This document shows, piece by piece, positions 1 to 9,009 of a DNA stretch of 64,000 nucleotides. The notes under the pieces are model-generated. The model saw only the letters and a list, made by a program, of their open reading frames with translations. It searched no databases and was not told the origin of the DNA. Where the stretch lies: NCBI RefSeq assembly GCF_033723955.1, contig NZ_CP137555.1, positions 2,534,001 through 2,598,000 on the forward strand, written 5' to 3'. The position numbers and the translations under genes are program-made. Numbering within the stretch: position 1 is the first letter of the stretch; every line of letters starts with the position of its first letter. The DNA comes from Microbulbifer pacificus. Lineage in GTDB: Bacteria > Pseudomonadota > Gammaproteobacteria > Pseudomonadales > Cellvibrionaceae.

Positions 1-203
1 GCTGCCGCTACCTGTTTGCTCAGCTCGGTCGCGATCAGCAGGTCCCAGGTGTGTTCCTGCAGGAGTTTGGTGAGGGCCGCCTCGCTCGCCACGTGCTGGG
101 CCCGGTTGGGGCGGCCGGCGTTTTGCAGCATGCTCACCAGGCGCTGTGCTTCGGCCGGGTTGTCGTTGATCAGAAGAAGGCGGATGGTGTTGTCGCTGCT
201 CAT
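1..203 (-). CDS. FimX-like receiver-domain protein, N-terminal fragment
   Basis: This is the first 67 codons of a gene that leaves the window at base 1. The ATG is the complement of bases 201-203. The visible protein begins with a receiver-like fold: a hydrophobic strand TIRLLLINDNPAEA, a helix, then the second strand WDLLIATELS. The acidic pocket is weak (IND rather than the usual DD), which suggests a degenerate receiver. The pattern, including the NPAEAQRLV-MLQNAGR stretch, resembles the N-terminus of FimX, the c-di-GMP-binding GGDEF-EAL protein that controls type IV pili. The rest of the protein is not visible, so any other receiver-first protein is possible. The upstream co-oriented neighbour is a PilZ protein, which fits a c-di-GMP context. 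Confidence 0.5.
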   Translation of the reverse strand, partial: MSSDNTIRLLLINDNPAEAQRLVSMLQNAGRPNRAQHVASEAALTKLLQEHTWDLLIATELSKQVAA

Positions 204-443
204 TGTATTCCTGTTGTACTGCGTTGCGGCGGTGCTGTCTGTTTGTTTAATACCGCTTCCATGCCGTACCTGGGATCTGTCGGGAATCTATCGCGCAGGG
301 CGGCCCAGGTGCTCCTGCGATCAGCCGCGAACCCGGTAGTGTGTCTGCCGCGGGCCGCGGGCACAAGTGTGGGGAATACAGTCTGAGATACGGTTCCCCA
401 ATTCCGCACAAAAAACCGCTGGCGGGCCCGTTGCGTCCGCCCT

Positions 444-2366
444 TCAGGAAAACTCAAAAATCGCGATGCTGCCGGTAGTCATACTGCGCTGATGCAGGGT
501 GACGTTGCGGGTCTGGCCGGCGGCGACAATGTCCACGCTGTCGCCGCTCTGGAACAGCGGGGTGGGCAGTACCAGCTCCGGGGGCAATCCCGCGTTGCCG
601 GTGAGCAGCCCTGCCATCGGGCCGGTGCGGCGCCCGTCTTTAGTGTACCGGTGTACCCGCACCGCACTGGTGTAGCCGCCGAGAAGTTCCACGCCCACGC
701 GGCACTGGTCCGGCAGTCCGTAATGCCAGCGCACCAGCGCCACTTCCCAGCGCTCCTTTACCTGCACGGCGATAAGGTCGCCACTGTGCAGGCGTCCCTG
801 GATGTCCGGTGGCAACCGCAGGCCAGCACCGTTGTCACTGGTATTGAGCAAGGTCGCGGGGATTGGCTGGTAGCGCTTCTGTACGCGCGCGTTATCGGTC
901 TGGCGCGCGGTGGAGGGGGCGCTGGGCAGTGCGCTGGAATACGCATCCGGGACCGACACCTCGTAGTCTTTGAGCGCGCGACCGGTGTGGAAGTCGATCG
1001 AGCCCACCTCCATCACCAGGTTTTTGCTGCGGGACGCACTGTCCCGGGTATCGAAAGCTGCAACCAACTCCGGGGCCACTTCGTCGCCCTGTTTCAGGTG
1101 GTGGCAGATAGCGCTGATGCCGAGGATCACCTCGCAGCGGATATCCACCGGGGTGCGCTGGTCACTGCGGCCTTTTTCCCCCGCCCACAGGCCCTGCACC
1201 CGGCTCAACAAGTCCGGCGACAGCTTGCCGGGTCGTCGCAGGCGTCGCTGCAGCTGTCGCAGGGGGGCAGTCAGGTCGATGGACCAGCCGAATGGCGCGG
1301 TGAAATGTTTCAGGTCCACCCGGGTGTGTTGCAGGCGCACGGCGGGAATGGGCGCCTGGTCGAGCCTCAGGTTCGCCAGTAGGCTCCGGACCGCAGGGTT
1401 GATCTGATCCTGCAGTCTCGCGCCCGAGGCCCAGCGCGCACAGCAGGACCACAGCTGGCGCTGGTCTTCAACCGTGAGTTGCAGGGGGTTCGCACTGGCG
1501 AACAGCGCGGACTGCAGGTAGGGCTGGATGACCTTTTCCCCGCGGGTAAAGCGGTTGGCGCTGGCCCGGGTGCGCGCCAGCGGGTCCAAAACCCTGCGCT
1601 GGTCCAACTGCTGCTCGCGGGCCAGCTGCACCAGCTGCTGCATACGGCTCCAGCCGCTTTTGGGGGTGGCGAGATAGAAGTGGCTGCTGATCTGCACCAG
1701 GCTGCGGTAACTGTCGATACCACGGTGCAGTGCGCGAGCCAGGTGCCGGCGGAAAAACAGTGTGTGCGGCTCTTCCGATACCAATTGCAGGCAAACACTG
1801 GTGTAGGCCAGCGCCTGGTGTTGAAACAGGATCGCGGCGATGAGCAGGTCGCGGCGCTGCTCCTGGGGGTGTGGTCCGGAGCCGCCGCTGTCGGCAGTGG
1901 CCCGCGTCAAGGCATCGCAGTGGGCGGCCACGATCGGGCGCAATACCTCGAGGCTCGCCAGGCGCAGGCGCGCTGGCGCGTTCCAGCGGGTTATTTCCGC
2001 CAGCAGGCTGCGTAGTGTGCCGGCATTGCGCTGGGCTTTGCCGTCGATAGGGTTTTGCTGCAGGAGGCTGTCAATCCAGCGCCTTAGCTGGCGGTGGTTG
2101 CGGCAGCCGCAGGTGAGCGCTGTCAGGTCGCGGGGGCCGGTGGCGAGTTTTTCCTGGGCGCTGGGCGCACGCGCGGCTTTGCCGCCGACGGACTGGGCGG
2201 GTTGATCGGTGCGCGAAACGTGCGCAGCAGCGACGCTGTCCGGATCGGTGTCGATTCCGGTGCTGTCGGCTCTGGCTCGATCGTCGATGTTGGTCTCTGA
2301 AGTTCCCGAGGCGTCACTGCCGGGATGGGCGCGATGCCCGATTTCTAGTTCTGCTGCATCCTGCAT
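444..2366 (-). CDS. PilZ-domain protein of 640 aa with long helical N-terminal part
   Basis: The first 90 or so residues are polar and probably disordered. Residues 90-430 are helix-rich, with many Arg/Gln/Leu heptad-like stretches and no membrane segment. The last 170 residues contain a PilZ-like barrel: the segment VQKRYQPIPATLLNTSDNG carries the N-x-S-x-x-G signature that contacts c-di-GMP in PilZ proteins, although the upstream RxxxR motif is not clear. The protein is probably cytoplasmic. It is co-oriented with the FimX-like gene 240 bp downstream, so both could belong to a c-di-GMP response at the pilus or cell pole; that is inference. The ATG is the complement of 2364-2366. I do not recognise the helical region, and the biochemical role is unknown. 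Confidence 0.6.
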   Translation of the reverse strand: MQDAAELEIGHRAHPGSDASGTSETNIDDRARADSTGIDTDPDSVAAAHVSRTDQPAQSVGGKAARAPSAQEKLATGPRDLTALTCGCRNHRQLRRWIDSLLQQNPIDGKAQRNAGTLRSLLAEITRWNAPARLRLASLEVLRPIVAAHCDALTRATADSGGSGPHPQEQRRDLLIAAILFQHQALAYTSVCLQLVSEEPHTLFFRRHLARALHRGIDSYRSLVQISSHFYLATPKSGWSRMQQLVQLAREQQLDQRRVLDPLARTRASANRFTRGEKVIQPYLQSALFASANPLQLTVEDQRQLWSCCARWASGARLQDQINPAVRSLLANLRLDQAPIPAVRLQHTRVDLKHFTAPFGWSIDLTAPLRQLQRRLRRPGKLSPDLLSRVQGLWAGEKGRSDQRTPVDIRCEVILGISAICHHLKQGDEVAPELVAAFDTRDSASRSKNLVMEVGSIDFHTGRALKDYEVSVPDAYSSALPSAPSTARQTDNARVQKRYQPIPATLLNTSDNGAGLRLPPDIQGRLHSGDLIAVQVKERWEVALVRWHYGLPDQCRVGVELLGGYTSAVRVHRYTKDGRRTGPMAGLLTGNAGLPPELVLPTPLFQSGDSVDIVAAGQTRNVTLHQRSMTTGSIAIFEFS

Positions 2367-2495
2367 GGGAATAACCGGGTGTTATGTGCCTGCAGTATAA
2401 AAGGCGCCCGGATATACACAAATGTGTCAGAGGTATATTGCGACGAAAATGCGTATTTAATGCCAAAAAAAGGTTTGAAGATTCGTGAAGCGGGC

Positions 2496-2537
2496 GCCAA
2501 TTAGCTCTTTTGGGCTAGCCCTTTTTTGCTGATTGGC
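2496..2537 (-). terminator. Palindromic hairpin downstream of epmB
   Basis: GCCAATTAGC (2496-2505) pairs with GCTGATTGGC (2528-2537), and a second palindrome GGGCTAGCCC (2512-2521) sits inside, flanked by T and A tracts. It lies 14 bp after the epmB stop codon. On the epmB strand another T-run follows about 25 nt later. A factor-independent terminator is likely. Confidence 0.5.
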
Positions 2538-2550
2538 GTGTGGCTGCCCG

Positions 2551-3600
2551 TTACAGTGGGGTCTTGGATTTTTCCGCCGGGATCTCGCGCACCAGCTTTG
2601 GCACCAGATAGCCGGGCAGGCGCTGGCGCATGGCTTCCACCAGGGCAAGCGCGCGCTCGTCACTCACTTCGAAATGCGCCGCTCCCTGCACCCGGTCCAG
2701 CTGGTGCAGGTAGTAGGGCAGCACGCCGGCGTCGAACAGGGTTTCCGACAGCTCCGCCAGCGCATCCTCGCAGTCGTTCACGTCCTTCAACAATACGGAC
2801 TGGTTGAGCAGGGTGACTCCGGCGGCCCTGAGTTTGCCGAGCGCCGCGCGCACCTCGCCGTCGATCTCATTGGCGTGGTTGCAGTGCAGTACCAGTACCG
2901 GTTTGAGACGACTGCCGGCGAACCAGGCGAGAAATTCTTCGTTGACCCGGGACGGCGCCACGATGGGCAAGCGGGTGTGGATGCGCAGCTTGTCGAGCTG
3001 CGGGATCTGCGCCAGCTCGCCGGCGAGCCAGGCAAGCTGGCGATCGTTCATTACCAGCGGATCGCCACCACTGAGGATCACTTCGCGCAGGTCCGCCTGT
3101 TCGCGGATATAGTCCAGCGCCTGCTGCCACTGGTTGCGGTTCAGGTGGTTGTCGCTGTAGGGAAAGGCGCGGCGGAAGCAGTAGCGGCAGTTGACGGCGC
3201 ACTGGCCGGCGGCGATCAGCAGCAGGCGGCCGCGGTATTTGTGCACTACACCCGGTACCGGGTTGGCATTGGCCTCTTCCAGCGGGTCGTCGCTGAAACC
3301 GGGGGTGGGCTGCAGTTCGGCAGCGGTGGGCAATACTTGCAGTAGCAGCGGGTCGCGCGGGTTGCCGGGCTGGATACGGCGCAGCAGCGGGCGCGGTACC
3401 CGCAGCTGGAACAGCTCGGCGGCGGCGCTGAGTTGTGGCAGTTGCTCCGGGGCCAGTTGCAACAGTTCAAGCAGTTCCCGCGGGTCGGTGACCAGATCGG
3501 CCATTTCGTCCTGCCAGCGGCGCGCGGGCAACGATTCGCCGCCACTGGCGGTGATTTCGATGCTGCTAATTTCACGGGTGGGCTGGGCGTGCTGTATCAT
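2551..3600 (-). CDS. epmB: EF-P (R)-beta-lysine pathway lysine 2,3-aminomutase EpmB
   Basis: This 349-aa radical-SAM enzyme converts (S)-alpha-lysine to (R)-beta-lysine, which EpmA attaches to elongation factor P. The cluster-binding Cys triad CxxxCxxC is C134, C138 and C141 (GQCAVNCRYCFRR). The KamA-family features ILSGGDPLV and RIHTRLPIV follow, and the length is normal for the short EpmB type that lacks the extra oligomerisation tail of KamA. The gene is divergent from efp with 130 bp between the starts, and epmA lies just beyond efp. All three parts of the EF-P modification route except the hydroxylase EpmC are therefore together. Product assignment is firm from motifs and neighbours. Confidence 0.95.
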   Translation of the reverse strand: MIQHAQPTREISSIEITASGGESLPARRWQDEMADLVTDPRELLELLQLAPEQLPQLSAAAELFQLRVPRPLLRRIQPGNPRDPLLLQVLPTAAELQPTPGFSDDPLEEANANPVPGVVHKYRGRLLLIAAGQCAVNCRYCFRRAFPYSDNHLNRNQWQQALDYIREQADLREVILSGGDPLVMNDRQLAWLAGELAQIPQLDKLRIHTRLPIVAPSRVNEEFLAWFAGSRLKPVLVLHCNHANEIDGEVRAALGKLRAAGVTLLNQSVLLKDVNDCEDALAELSETLFDAGVLPYYLHQLDRVQGAAHFEVSDERALALVEAMRQRLPGYLVPKLVREIPAEKSKTPL

Positions 3601-3730
3601 AGGCGGCTATTTTTGGCGCGGTCGGCGGCGGTACTGCTTTTTTGACGGGTATCTTTACTGGTCTGACCCGGTGTGGGGCGCGCGAAGTTTAATCAATCTG
3701 ACGGCAGAATGCTGATATTTCGAGGAACCC

Positions 3731-4303
3731 ATGGCTAGTTATTCCACTAACGAATTCAAAGGCGGTCTGAAGGTGATGTTGGACGGCGACCCCTGCTCCA
3801 TTGTGGAGAATGAGTTCGTGAAGCCCGGCAAGGGCCAGGCCTTCAACCGTGTGAAGCTGCGCAACCTGAAGACCGGTCGCGTGTGGGAGCGTACTTTCCG
3901 CTCTGGTGAGAGCCTGGAGTCCGCGGACGTGATGGACCGCGAGATGGAATACCTCTACAACGATGGCGAGTTCTACCATTTCATGGAGCCGGAGTCTTTC
4001 GAACAGCATCAGGCGGATGTCAGTACCGTAGGCGATGCGGCGAAGTGGCTGAAGGAGCAGGATATCTGCACCGTGACCCTGTACAACGGCTCGCCACTGG
4101 CGGTGACTCCGCCCAACCACGTGATTCTGGAAATCGCGGAAACCGATCCGGGCGTGCGCGGTGATACCGCTCAGGGCGGCACCAAGCCGGCGACCCTGGT
4201 GACCGGTGCGGTGGTAAAAGTGCCGCTGTTCCTGGAGATCGGCGATTCCATCAAGGTGGATACCCGCTCTGCGGAATACCTGGGTCGCGCCAAGGAAGAC
4301 TGA
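3731..4303 (+). CDS. efp: Elongation factor P
   Basis: This 190-aa protein has the three-domain EF-P pattern. It relieves ribosome stalling at polyproline stretches by binding between the P and E sites. The lysine that EpmA beta-lysylates is K34, in the loop VKPGKGQAF. The C-terminal domain ends in the usual [19 protein letters not shown] sequence. A Shine-Dalgarno CGAGGA precedes the ATG by four bases. Codon use is that of a well-expressed gene. It is flanked by its modifying enzymes epmB (divergent) and epmA (downstream, same strand). Palindromic repeat R1 lies between efp and epmA. Confidence 0.98.
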   Translation: MASYSTNEFKGGLKVMLDGDPCSIVENEFVKPGKGQAFNRVKLRNLKTGRVWERTFRSGESLESADVMDREMEYLYNDGEFYHFMEPESFEQHQADVSTVGDAAKWLKEQDICTVTLYNGSPLAVTPPNHVILEIAETDPGVRGDTAQGGTKPATLVTGAVVKVPLFLEIGDSIKVDTRSAEYLGRAKED

Positions 4304-4346
4304 TCTTTGCTCGCTGCCATTTTCGCCATTCTTTTGGTGCGGTAGC

Positions 4347-4457
4347 GGCGAGCCACCGGGGATGGGTTTTCAGGACCGCTGTGAACCCATCCCTGGGCGC
4401 TGCGGCGCAAACATCCTGTTTGCGACGCTCCTGAAAACCCATCCCCGGCGCCTCGCC
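4347..4457 (+). repeat. Palindromic intergenic repeat R1
   Basis: This is a 111-bp element between efp and epmA. The 29-bp arms are 4347-4375 and 4429-4457; their inner 20 bases pair perfectly. The core 4376-4428 holds two hairpins, CCCA-TCCC-TGGG and GCAAACA-TCC-TGTTTGC. A flank beginning TTCAATTCTG follows at 4458, as in the other plus-oriented copies. The 53-bp core is identical, in reverse orientation, to the core of R3. The hairpin could also attenuate read-through into epmA. Confidence 0.85.
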
Positions 4458-4527
4458 TTCAATTCTGATTTCTGTGCCTTTCGGAAACTAAACTGAATCC
4501 GCATCCAGTTTTTTGGATTTTTTTTGC

Positions 4528-5484
4528 ATGCCCGAAATTTCCTCCTGGCAGCCCACTGCCTCTCTCGACAATCTCCGTCGCCGCGCAGCGCTGCTGGCCG
4601 ATATCCGTCGCTTTTTCAGCGAGCGCCAGGTGCTGGAGATGGATGTGCCCATCCTCTCCCGTCGTGCCACCAGCGATCCGCACATCGATTCGATCACCGC
4701 GAATTGCAGTGGCGAGGTGGCATATATGGCGACCAGTCCGGAGTTCGGGCTGAAGCGCCTGGTGGCAGCGGGTATCGGTGACTGTTACTACCTCGGCAAG
4801 GCGTTTCGTAACGGTGAGGCCGGTGGTCGCCACAATCCTGAGTTCTCGATGCTGGAGTGGTACCGGGTGGGCTGGGATGACCATCGTCTGATGATCGAGG
4901 TTGGGGAGTTGCTGTCGTGGGTGCTGAAAATCCCGAAGGTGTACTCCTATAGTTACCGCGCGCTGTTTCTGCAGCATATCGGGGTAGATCCGCACCGGGC
5001 ATCGTTCGAGGAGCTGCGCGCGGAGGTGGCGCGGGTGCTGGAGTTGTCGTTTGAGCCCGCGGGGCGGGATGAGTGTCTGGATCTGCTGATGAGCCATCAC
5101 ATCGAGCCGAATATGGGTGACGGGATCACGCTGGTGTACGACTTCCCGGCGACCCAGGCGGCGCTGGCGCGGGTGGAGGAGGATGAACTGGGGGTGCCGG
5201 TGGCGCGGCGGTTTGAGGCTTATGTGAAGGGCATGGAGCTGGCGAACGGTTACTGGGAGCTGACAGATGCGCCGGAGCAGCAGCGGCGCTTCGAGGCGGA
5301 CCACCGCTACCGCGAAGATAACGGCAAGCCGGTGTATCCGTTCGAGGATCGCCTGGTACAGGCACTGGAAGCGGGGCTGCCGGATTGTGCGGGAGTGGCG
5401 CTGGGGTTTGACCGTCTGCTGATGCTGGCCTGCGGTGCAGGCCGCATCGATGAGGTGATTGCGTTTCCGATCGAGCGGGCGTGA
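4528..5484 (+). CDS. epmA: EF-P-(R)-beta-lysine ligase EpmA (GenX/PoxA)
   Basis: EpmA is a truncated lysyl-tRNA synthetase paralogue that ligates (R)-beta-lysine to EF-P K34 and lacks the tRNA anticodon domain. The protein is 318 aa from the ATG at 4528. Class II motif 2 (FRNGEAGGRHNPEFSMLEWYR) and motif 3 (ALGFDRLLML) are both present, together with the ANGYWELTD segment. An upstream in-frame TTG at 4513 would add five residues; I prefer the ATG, because homologues start near this point, but no strong ribosome site decides it. The gene follows efp on the same strand after repeat R1 and converges with the GNAT gene downstream. Confidence 0.95.
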   Translation: MPEISSWQPTASLDNLRRRAALLADIRRFFSERQVLEMDVPILSRRATSDPHIDSITANCSGEVAYMATSPEFGLKRLVAAGIGDCYYLGKAFRNGEAGGRHNPEFSMLEWYRVGWDDHRLMIEVGELLSWVLKIPKVYSYSYRALFLQHIGVDPHRASFEELRAEVARVLELSFEPAGRDECLDLLMSHHIEPNMGDGITLVYDFPATQAALARVEEDELGVPVARRFEAYVKGMELANGYWELTDAPEQQRRFEADHRYREDNGKPVYPFEDRLVQALEAGLPDCAGVALGFDRLLMLACGAGRIDEVIAFPIERA

Positions 5485-5517
5485 TGTCCCGATAGGTGCT
5501 GTCCGGGTACGCGGGAA

Positions 5518-6378
5518 TCAGGCGCTCTGGCGATCGTCGTCGAGGGGGCTGTTTTCCGCGTCGCTGACGATGTGGGCACTGCCGCGTTCGGGGGTAAAGT
5601 CATAGCGGGCCACTTCGCCGACGGCGTAGAAGCCGACGTTCAGCCATACATCCTGCTGGTCCTCTCCCACCAGTGCCACCGCGTGTTTGTGGTGACTGCG
5701 CAGCACTTCGTTGACCAGGTGCTGCACCATGGTGCTGCCGATTCCGCGGTCGCGGTATTCGGGCAGGGTGCCGAGGTCATAGAAGCCGAGGGCGTCGGCG
5801 GACGAAAACAGGCAGCCGGTGGCGGCAGGTTTGCCCTGAAATGTACCGAGGAAGTACTTGAGGCGGCTGTGCTTGTGTTCCGGCAACTCGGCGAGCTGAC
5901 GGTAGAATTTCTTGATCTGGGCGGTTTCCCGCGGGCAGTTCTGCATTTCCGCGATCAGCTCGCCGTAGGCCAGCAGGTCGTCGGCGTTGTGCACCGCCTT
6001 GATCTCCAGCCCCTCCAGCGATTTCTCATCGGTGGCGAGCTGCTTCACTTCCGCCGCCATCGCAATCACCGGCGCCTGCCGGACCAGTTGCAACTCCGCC
6101 AGCGCCTCGTCGTCCAGCGGTTTGTTGGCGCAGTGCCACAGGGAGAAGGGGCTGTGGCGTTCGGCGAAATAATCCACCACAAATCGCTGCAGGATGCGCG
6201 GCTGCATCACCGCATTGCTGACCACCTGGTTGAAACGGGTGGAGAGCAGGCCGCTGTCGGTGCGCAGCAGACCGGTGATTTCCTTGCTCTGTTGCGGGTT
6301 GAGCAGATCGGCGCAGTACCCGGCTTTGTTTTCCAGGTTACGGCACACGAGATTCTTGGCGCTGAGACTGTATTTCAT
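5518..6378 (-). CDS. GNAT-family N-acetyltransferase
   Basis: This 286-aa protein has a GNAT acyl-CoA fold in its C-terminal half. The A motif is DLGTLPEYRDRGIGSTMVQHLV, with the R/Q-x-x-G-x-G/A pyrophosphate loop as RDRGIG, and it is followed by the late motif LNVGFYAVGEVARYDF. The N-terminal 130 residues are a helical region that I do not recognise. The start is the ATG at 6376-6378 (MKYSLSAKNL). A longer open frame runs upstream to 7221, but it lies antiparallel-in-phase over cysE coding sequence and is not real. The gene sits 62 bp after cysE on the same strand. The substrate is unknown. Confidence 0.75.
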   Translation of the reverse strand: MKYSLSAKNLVCRNLENKAGYCADLLNPQQSKEITGLLRTDSGLLSTRFNQVVSNAVMQPRILQRFVVDYFAERHSPFSLWHCANKPLDDEALAELQLVRQAPVIAMAAEVKQLATDEKSLEGLEIKAVHNADDLLAYGELIAEMQNCPRETAQIKKFYRQLAELPEHKHSRLKYFLGTFQGKPAATGCLFSSADALGFYDLGTLPEYRDRGIGSTMVQHLVNEVLRSHHKHAVALVGEDQQDVWLNVGFYAVGEVARYDFTPERGSAHIVSDAENSPLDDDRQSA

Positions 6379-6440
6379 GGTTACAGGATAGTCTTGCCGG
6401 TTGTTGGGCGTATCATTGTTCGCAACCTGTGACAGCAGAA

Positions 6441-7259
6441 TCAGCCCAATTGATCCACCTGCGACAGCGCGCACTGGTCCATCGACAGCGCCGGCTGCTC
6501 GCAGCTGGCGGTGCCGATCACCTTCGCCGGTACCCCGGCCACCAGGGCTTTCTCCGGCACTGCTTTCAACACCACACTGCCCGAGGCAATCTGCGAGCAG
6601 CGGCCGATCTCTATATTGCCCAGGATCTTGCTGCCGGCGCCGATCAGTACGCCACAGCGCACCTTCGGGTGGCGGTCGCCGGACTCCTTGCCGGTACCGC
6701 CCAGGGTTACCGATTGCATGATCGAGACGTTGTCTTCCACCACCGCGGTTTCGCCGATGACGATGCCGGTGGCGTGATCCAGCAGAATCCCCTGGCCCAG
6801 TTGCGCCGCCGGGTGAATATCCACCCCGAACACCACCGAGATACGGTGCTGCACGAACAGTGACAGCGAACGGCGCTGTTGTTGCCACAGCCAGTGCGCC
6901 ACGCGCCAGGCCTGCAGGGCGTGGAAGCCTTTGAAAAACAGGAAGGGCTCGTACAGCGACTGGCACGCGCTGTCGCGCTGTTCGATGGCGGCGAGGTCCG
7001 CGCGCGCTGCCAGGCCAATGCTGGGGTCCGCTTCCAGTGCCTCGTCGATCACCTCGCGGATCAGTAGCGCTGGCGCAACCGGGCTGTCGAGCTTGTTGGC
7101 GAGGTGGAAGCTCAGCGCCGACTCGAGGGTCCCGTGGTTGAGAATGGTGGCATGCAGAAAGCTCGCCAGAATCGGCTCCCGCTCCACCTGCACCGCCACA
7201 TCCTGGCGGATCTGCTGCCACAGTTGGTCCTGCGCTACCGCAGGCATGAGAATTTCCAT
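6441..7259 (-). CDS. cysE: Serine O-acetyltransferase
   Basis: CysE transfers acetyl from acetyl-CoA to L-serine, the committed step of cysteine synthesis. The protein is 272 aa, normal length. An N-terminal helical domain (residues 1-140) precedes the left-handed beta-helix, which starts at VFGVDIHPAAQLGQGILL. The catalytic region LDHATGIVIGE carries the essential His, and the second His is in DRHPKV. The C-terminal tail (SMDQCALSQVDQLG) is long and does not end in Ile, unlike the classical CysK-binding tail. Transcription continues toward the GNAT gene. The start is ATG with an AGGAG-type site about nine bases upstream. Confidence 0.93.
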   Translation of the reverse strand: MEILMPAVAQDQLWQQIRQDVAVQVEREPILASFLHATILNHGTLESALSFHLANKLDSPVAPALLIREVIDEALEADPSIGLAARADLAAIEQRDSACQSLYEPFLFFKGFHALQAWRVAHWLWQQQRRSLSLFVQHRISVVFGVDIHPAAQLGQGILLDHATGIVIGETAVVEDNVSIMQSVTLGGTGKESGDRHPKVRCGVLIGAGSKILGNIEIGRCSQIASGSVVLKAVPEKALVAGVPAKVIGTASCEQPALSMDQCALSQVDQLG

Positions 7260-7309
7260 TCTGAACAGCTCCTTTTACTTGTTACATGGCACCTGTTACA
7301 CCGCTACGG

Positions 7310-8305
7310 TTATACCGCACCGAGGGTGAGCGGCGGCTCCTGCAGTGCCGACAGCTGCTCGCGCAGTGCGAGTATATGTTCCGCCCAGTAACGCGCGGTA
7401 TTGAACCAGGGGAAGGCGCGTGGAAACGCCGGGTCCTGCCAGCGCCTCGCCAGCCATGCCGCGTGGTGCATCTGGCGTAGGCAGCGCAGCGGCTCGATCA
7501 ACTGTAGCTGCTGTGGATCGAAAGCGTAGAAGGTTTCGTAACCCTCCACCACCGCGTCGAGGTAGGCGGTTTGCTCGGCGCGATTGCCGGAAATCAGCAT
7601 CCAGATATCCTGGATCGCCGGGCCCTGCAGGCAGTCGTCCAGATCCACAAACCAGGGCGTGTCGTCGCGCCACAGGAAGTTGCCGCTGTGGCAGTCGCCG
7701 TGCAGACGCAGGGTGGTCCACTCGCGCTCGAACAGCGGCGCAATGCGTTCGATGATGTGCGCGGTGGTGGTCTCGTAGGCTTCGCGATTTTCCCGCGGCA
7801 GGAAATCACCGGCGAGAATGAACGCGCGACTGTCGCGGGCAAAGTGTTGCAGTGACAGCGACGGGCGATGGTCGAATGGCTTGGCCGCGCCGAGGGCGTG
7901 GATGCGCCCGAGCATGGTGCCCACCTGTTCCAGGTGGTCAAAGTTATCCAGTTCCAGCTGGTGCCCGCCGCGGCGCGGAAACAGCGCAAAGCGGAAGCCA
8001 TGGGCTTCATGCAGGGTGCGGCCGTTGTATTCCAGCGGTGCCACCACGGGAATCTCCGCCTCTGCCAGCTCCTGCGCGAAGCTGTGTTCTTCTAGAATCT
8101 GCGCGTCGGTCCAGCGCCCCGGGCGGTAGAACTTGGCAATCAGAGGCTGCGCCTCGTCGATTCCCACCTGGTAGACGCGGTTCTCGTAACTGTTGAGTGG
8201 AAAAATGCGCGCGTCGGAGAGGAGGCCGACGCTTTCAACGCAGTCGATCACCCGGTCCGGGGTGAGCGCATCGTAGGGGTGTGACATTTCGGTCATGTCG
8301 GTCAT
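7310..8305 (-). CDS. srkA: Stress response serine/threonine protein kinase SrkA (RdoA/YihE)
   Basis: This 331-aa kinase of the aminoglycoside-phosphotransferase-like fold is a cytoplasmic Ser/Thr kinase that in enterobacteria counters MazF-linked death under stress. The catalytic loop is LRLHGDCHSGNFLWR (H-x-D-x-H-x-x-N form) and the metal-binding motif is FVDLDDCLQG. The N-terminal SYENRVYQVG and LIAKFYRPGRW stretches are characteristic of the family. I set the start at the ATG 8303-8305 because GGAG lies seven bases before it; an ATG 36 bases further upstream has no such site. The gene is co-oriented with and 50 bp upstream of cysE. Confidence 0.9.
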   Translation of the reverse strand: MTDMTEMSHPYDALTPDRVIDCVESVGLLSDARIFPLNSYENRVYQVGIDEAQPLIAKFYRPGRWTDAQILEEHSFAQELAEAEIPVVAPLEYNGRTLHEAHGFRFALFPRRGGHQLELDNFDHLEQVGTMLGRIHALGAAKPFDHRPSLSLQHFARDSRAFILAGDFLPRENREAYETTTAHIIERIAPLFEREWTTLRLHGDCHSGNFLWRDDTPWFVDLDDCLQGPAIQDIWMLISGNRAEQTAYLDAVVEGYETFYAFDPQQLQLIEPLRCLRQMHHAAWLARRWQDPAFPRAFPWFNTARYWAEHILALREQLSALQEPPLTLGAV

Positions 8306-8442
8306 GGCGGCGCTCCGGTGAGCCTCGGGAAGCTCATACAAATTGGGGCGCTATGCTAACGCGGTTGGCGGATACCACCAACACCATCACTTCCCCGGAG
8401 CACGGTGTGCCCCGGGGCGAGACGCCGGTTTATTCCCGCAGC

Positions 8443-8781
8443 TTATTCCGAGGCAGTTTGCGGGCCGATGATGCCGCTGACCTCGACGATCTTGTCCGCG
8501 GGGAATCCGCCCAGCTTGGCATGCTTGGCAATGATCTCCTTGTTGGGGGCCTGATACACGCAATAAAACTTGTCTTCGGCGACGTAGCTCTGCTGCCATT
8601 TGATATCCGGCCCCAGTGTTTCCAACACCGCGCGGGACTTCTGCGAGATGGATTTGAGTTCGTCCTGGGTGAGGTTCTGCGCGCCGGGAATGGTGCGTTC
8701 GATGATGTACTGGTGGCTGTCGGCGGAAAACGCGGTGGCGCTGGCAATCAGTAAGGCAAATGCAATCAGTGAGTAACGCAT
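8443..8781 (-). CDS. Secreted DUF4242-family protein
   Basis: This is a 112-aa protein from the ATG at 8779-8781, chosen because AGGAGA lies seven bases upstream and because the protein then begins with a clean signal peptide, MRYSLIAFALLIASATAFSA. The mature part (HQYIIERTIPGAQNLT...EDKFYCVYQAPNKEIIAKHAKLGGFPADKIVEV) matches the DUF4242 (nickel-responsive/SCO4226-like) fold, with YCVY-AP and the H-x-x-x-GGFPxDxIxEV ending. Some relatives bind metal, but function here is unknown. It is divergent from the CadC-like regulator at 9010, whose sensor domain would lie in the same compartment. Confidence 0.7.
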   Translation of the reverse strand: MRYSLIAFALLIASATAFSADSHQYIIERTIPGAQNLTQDELKSISQKSRAVLETLGPDIKWQQSYVAEDKFYCVYQAPNKEIIAKHAKLGGFPADKIVEVSGIIGPQTASE

Positions 8782-9009
8782 GGGAGTATCTCCTGTGGGG
8801 AAAATTTTCATTGGATAACAGCTCGGTGAACAACCTCGATTGCTGTATGAGGTCTGCCCGTTATCCAAGCAGCCACTGGTCGCGCTCACAATGAATTCCC
8901 TCCTGACCTTTACCTGAACTGGTGATTGCCGTTAAATCAAGGCGTTAGCAGTAGAAATGAACTGCTCACACTGTGCGGAAACGGCAGCAGACCGGATTCG
9001 GGGCGGCAT

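Noticed and set aside
5518..7221. A 567-aa reading frame covering both the GNAT gene and cysE
   Set aside because: Its upstream 280 codons lie over the real cysE coding sequence in another frame and give a Gly/Arg/Ala-rich composition without domains. The GNAT protein starts convincingly at 6378.
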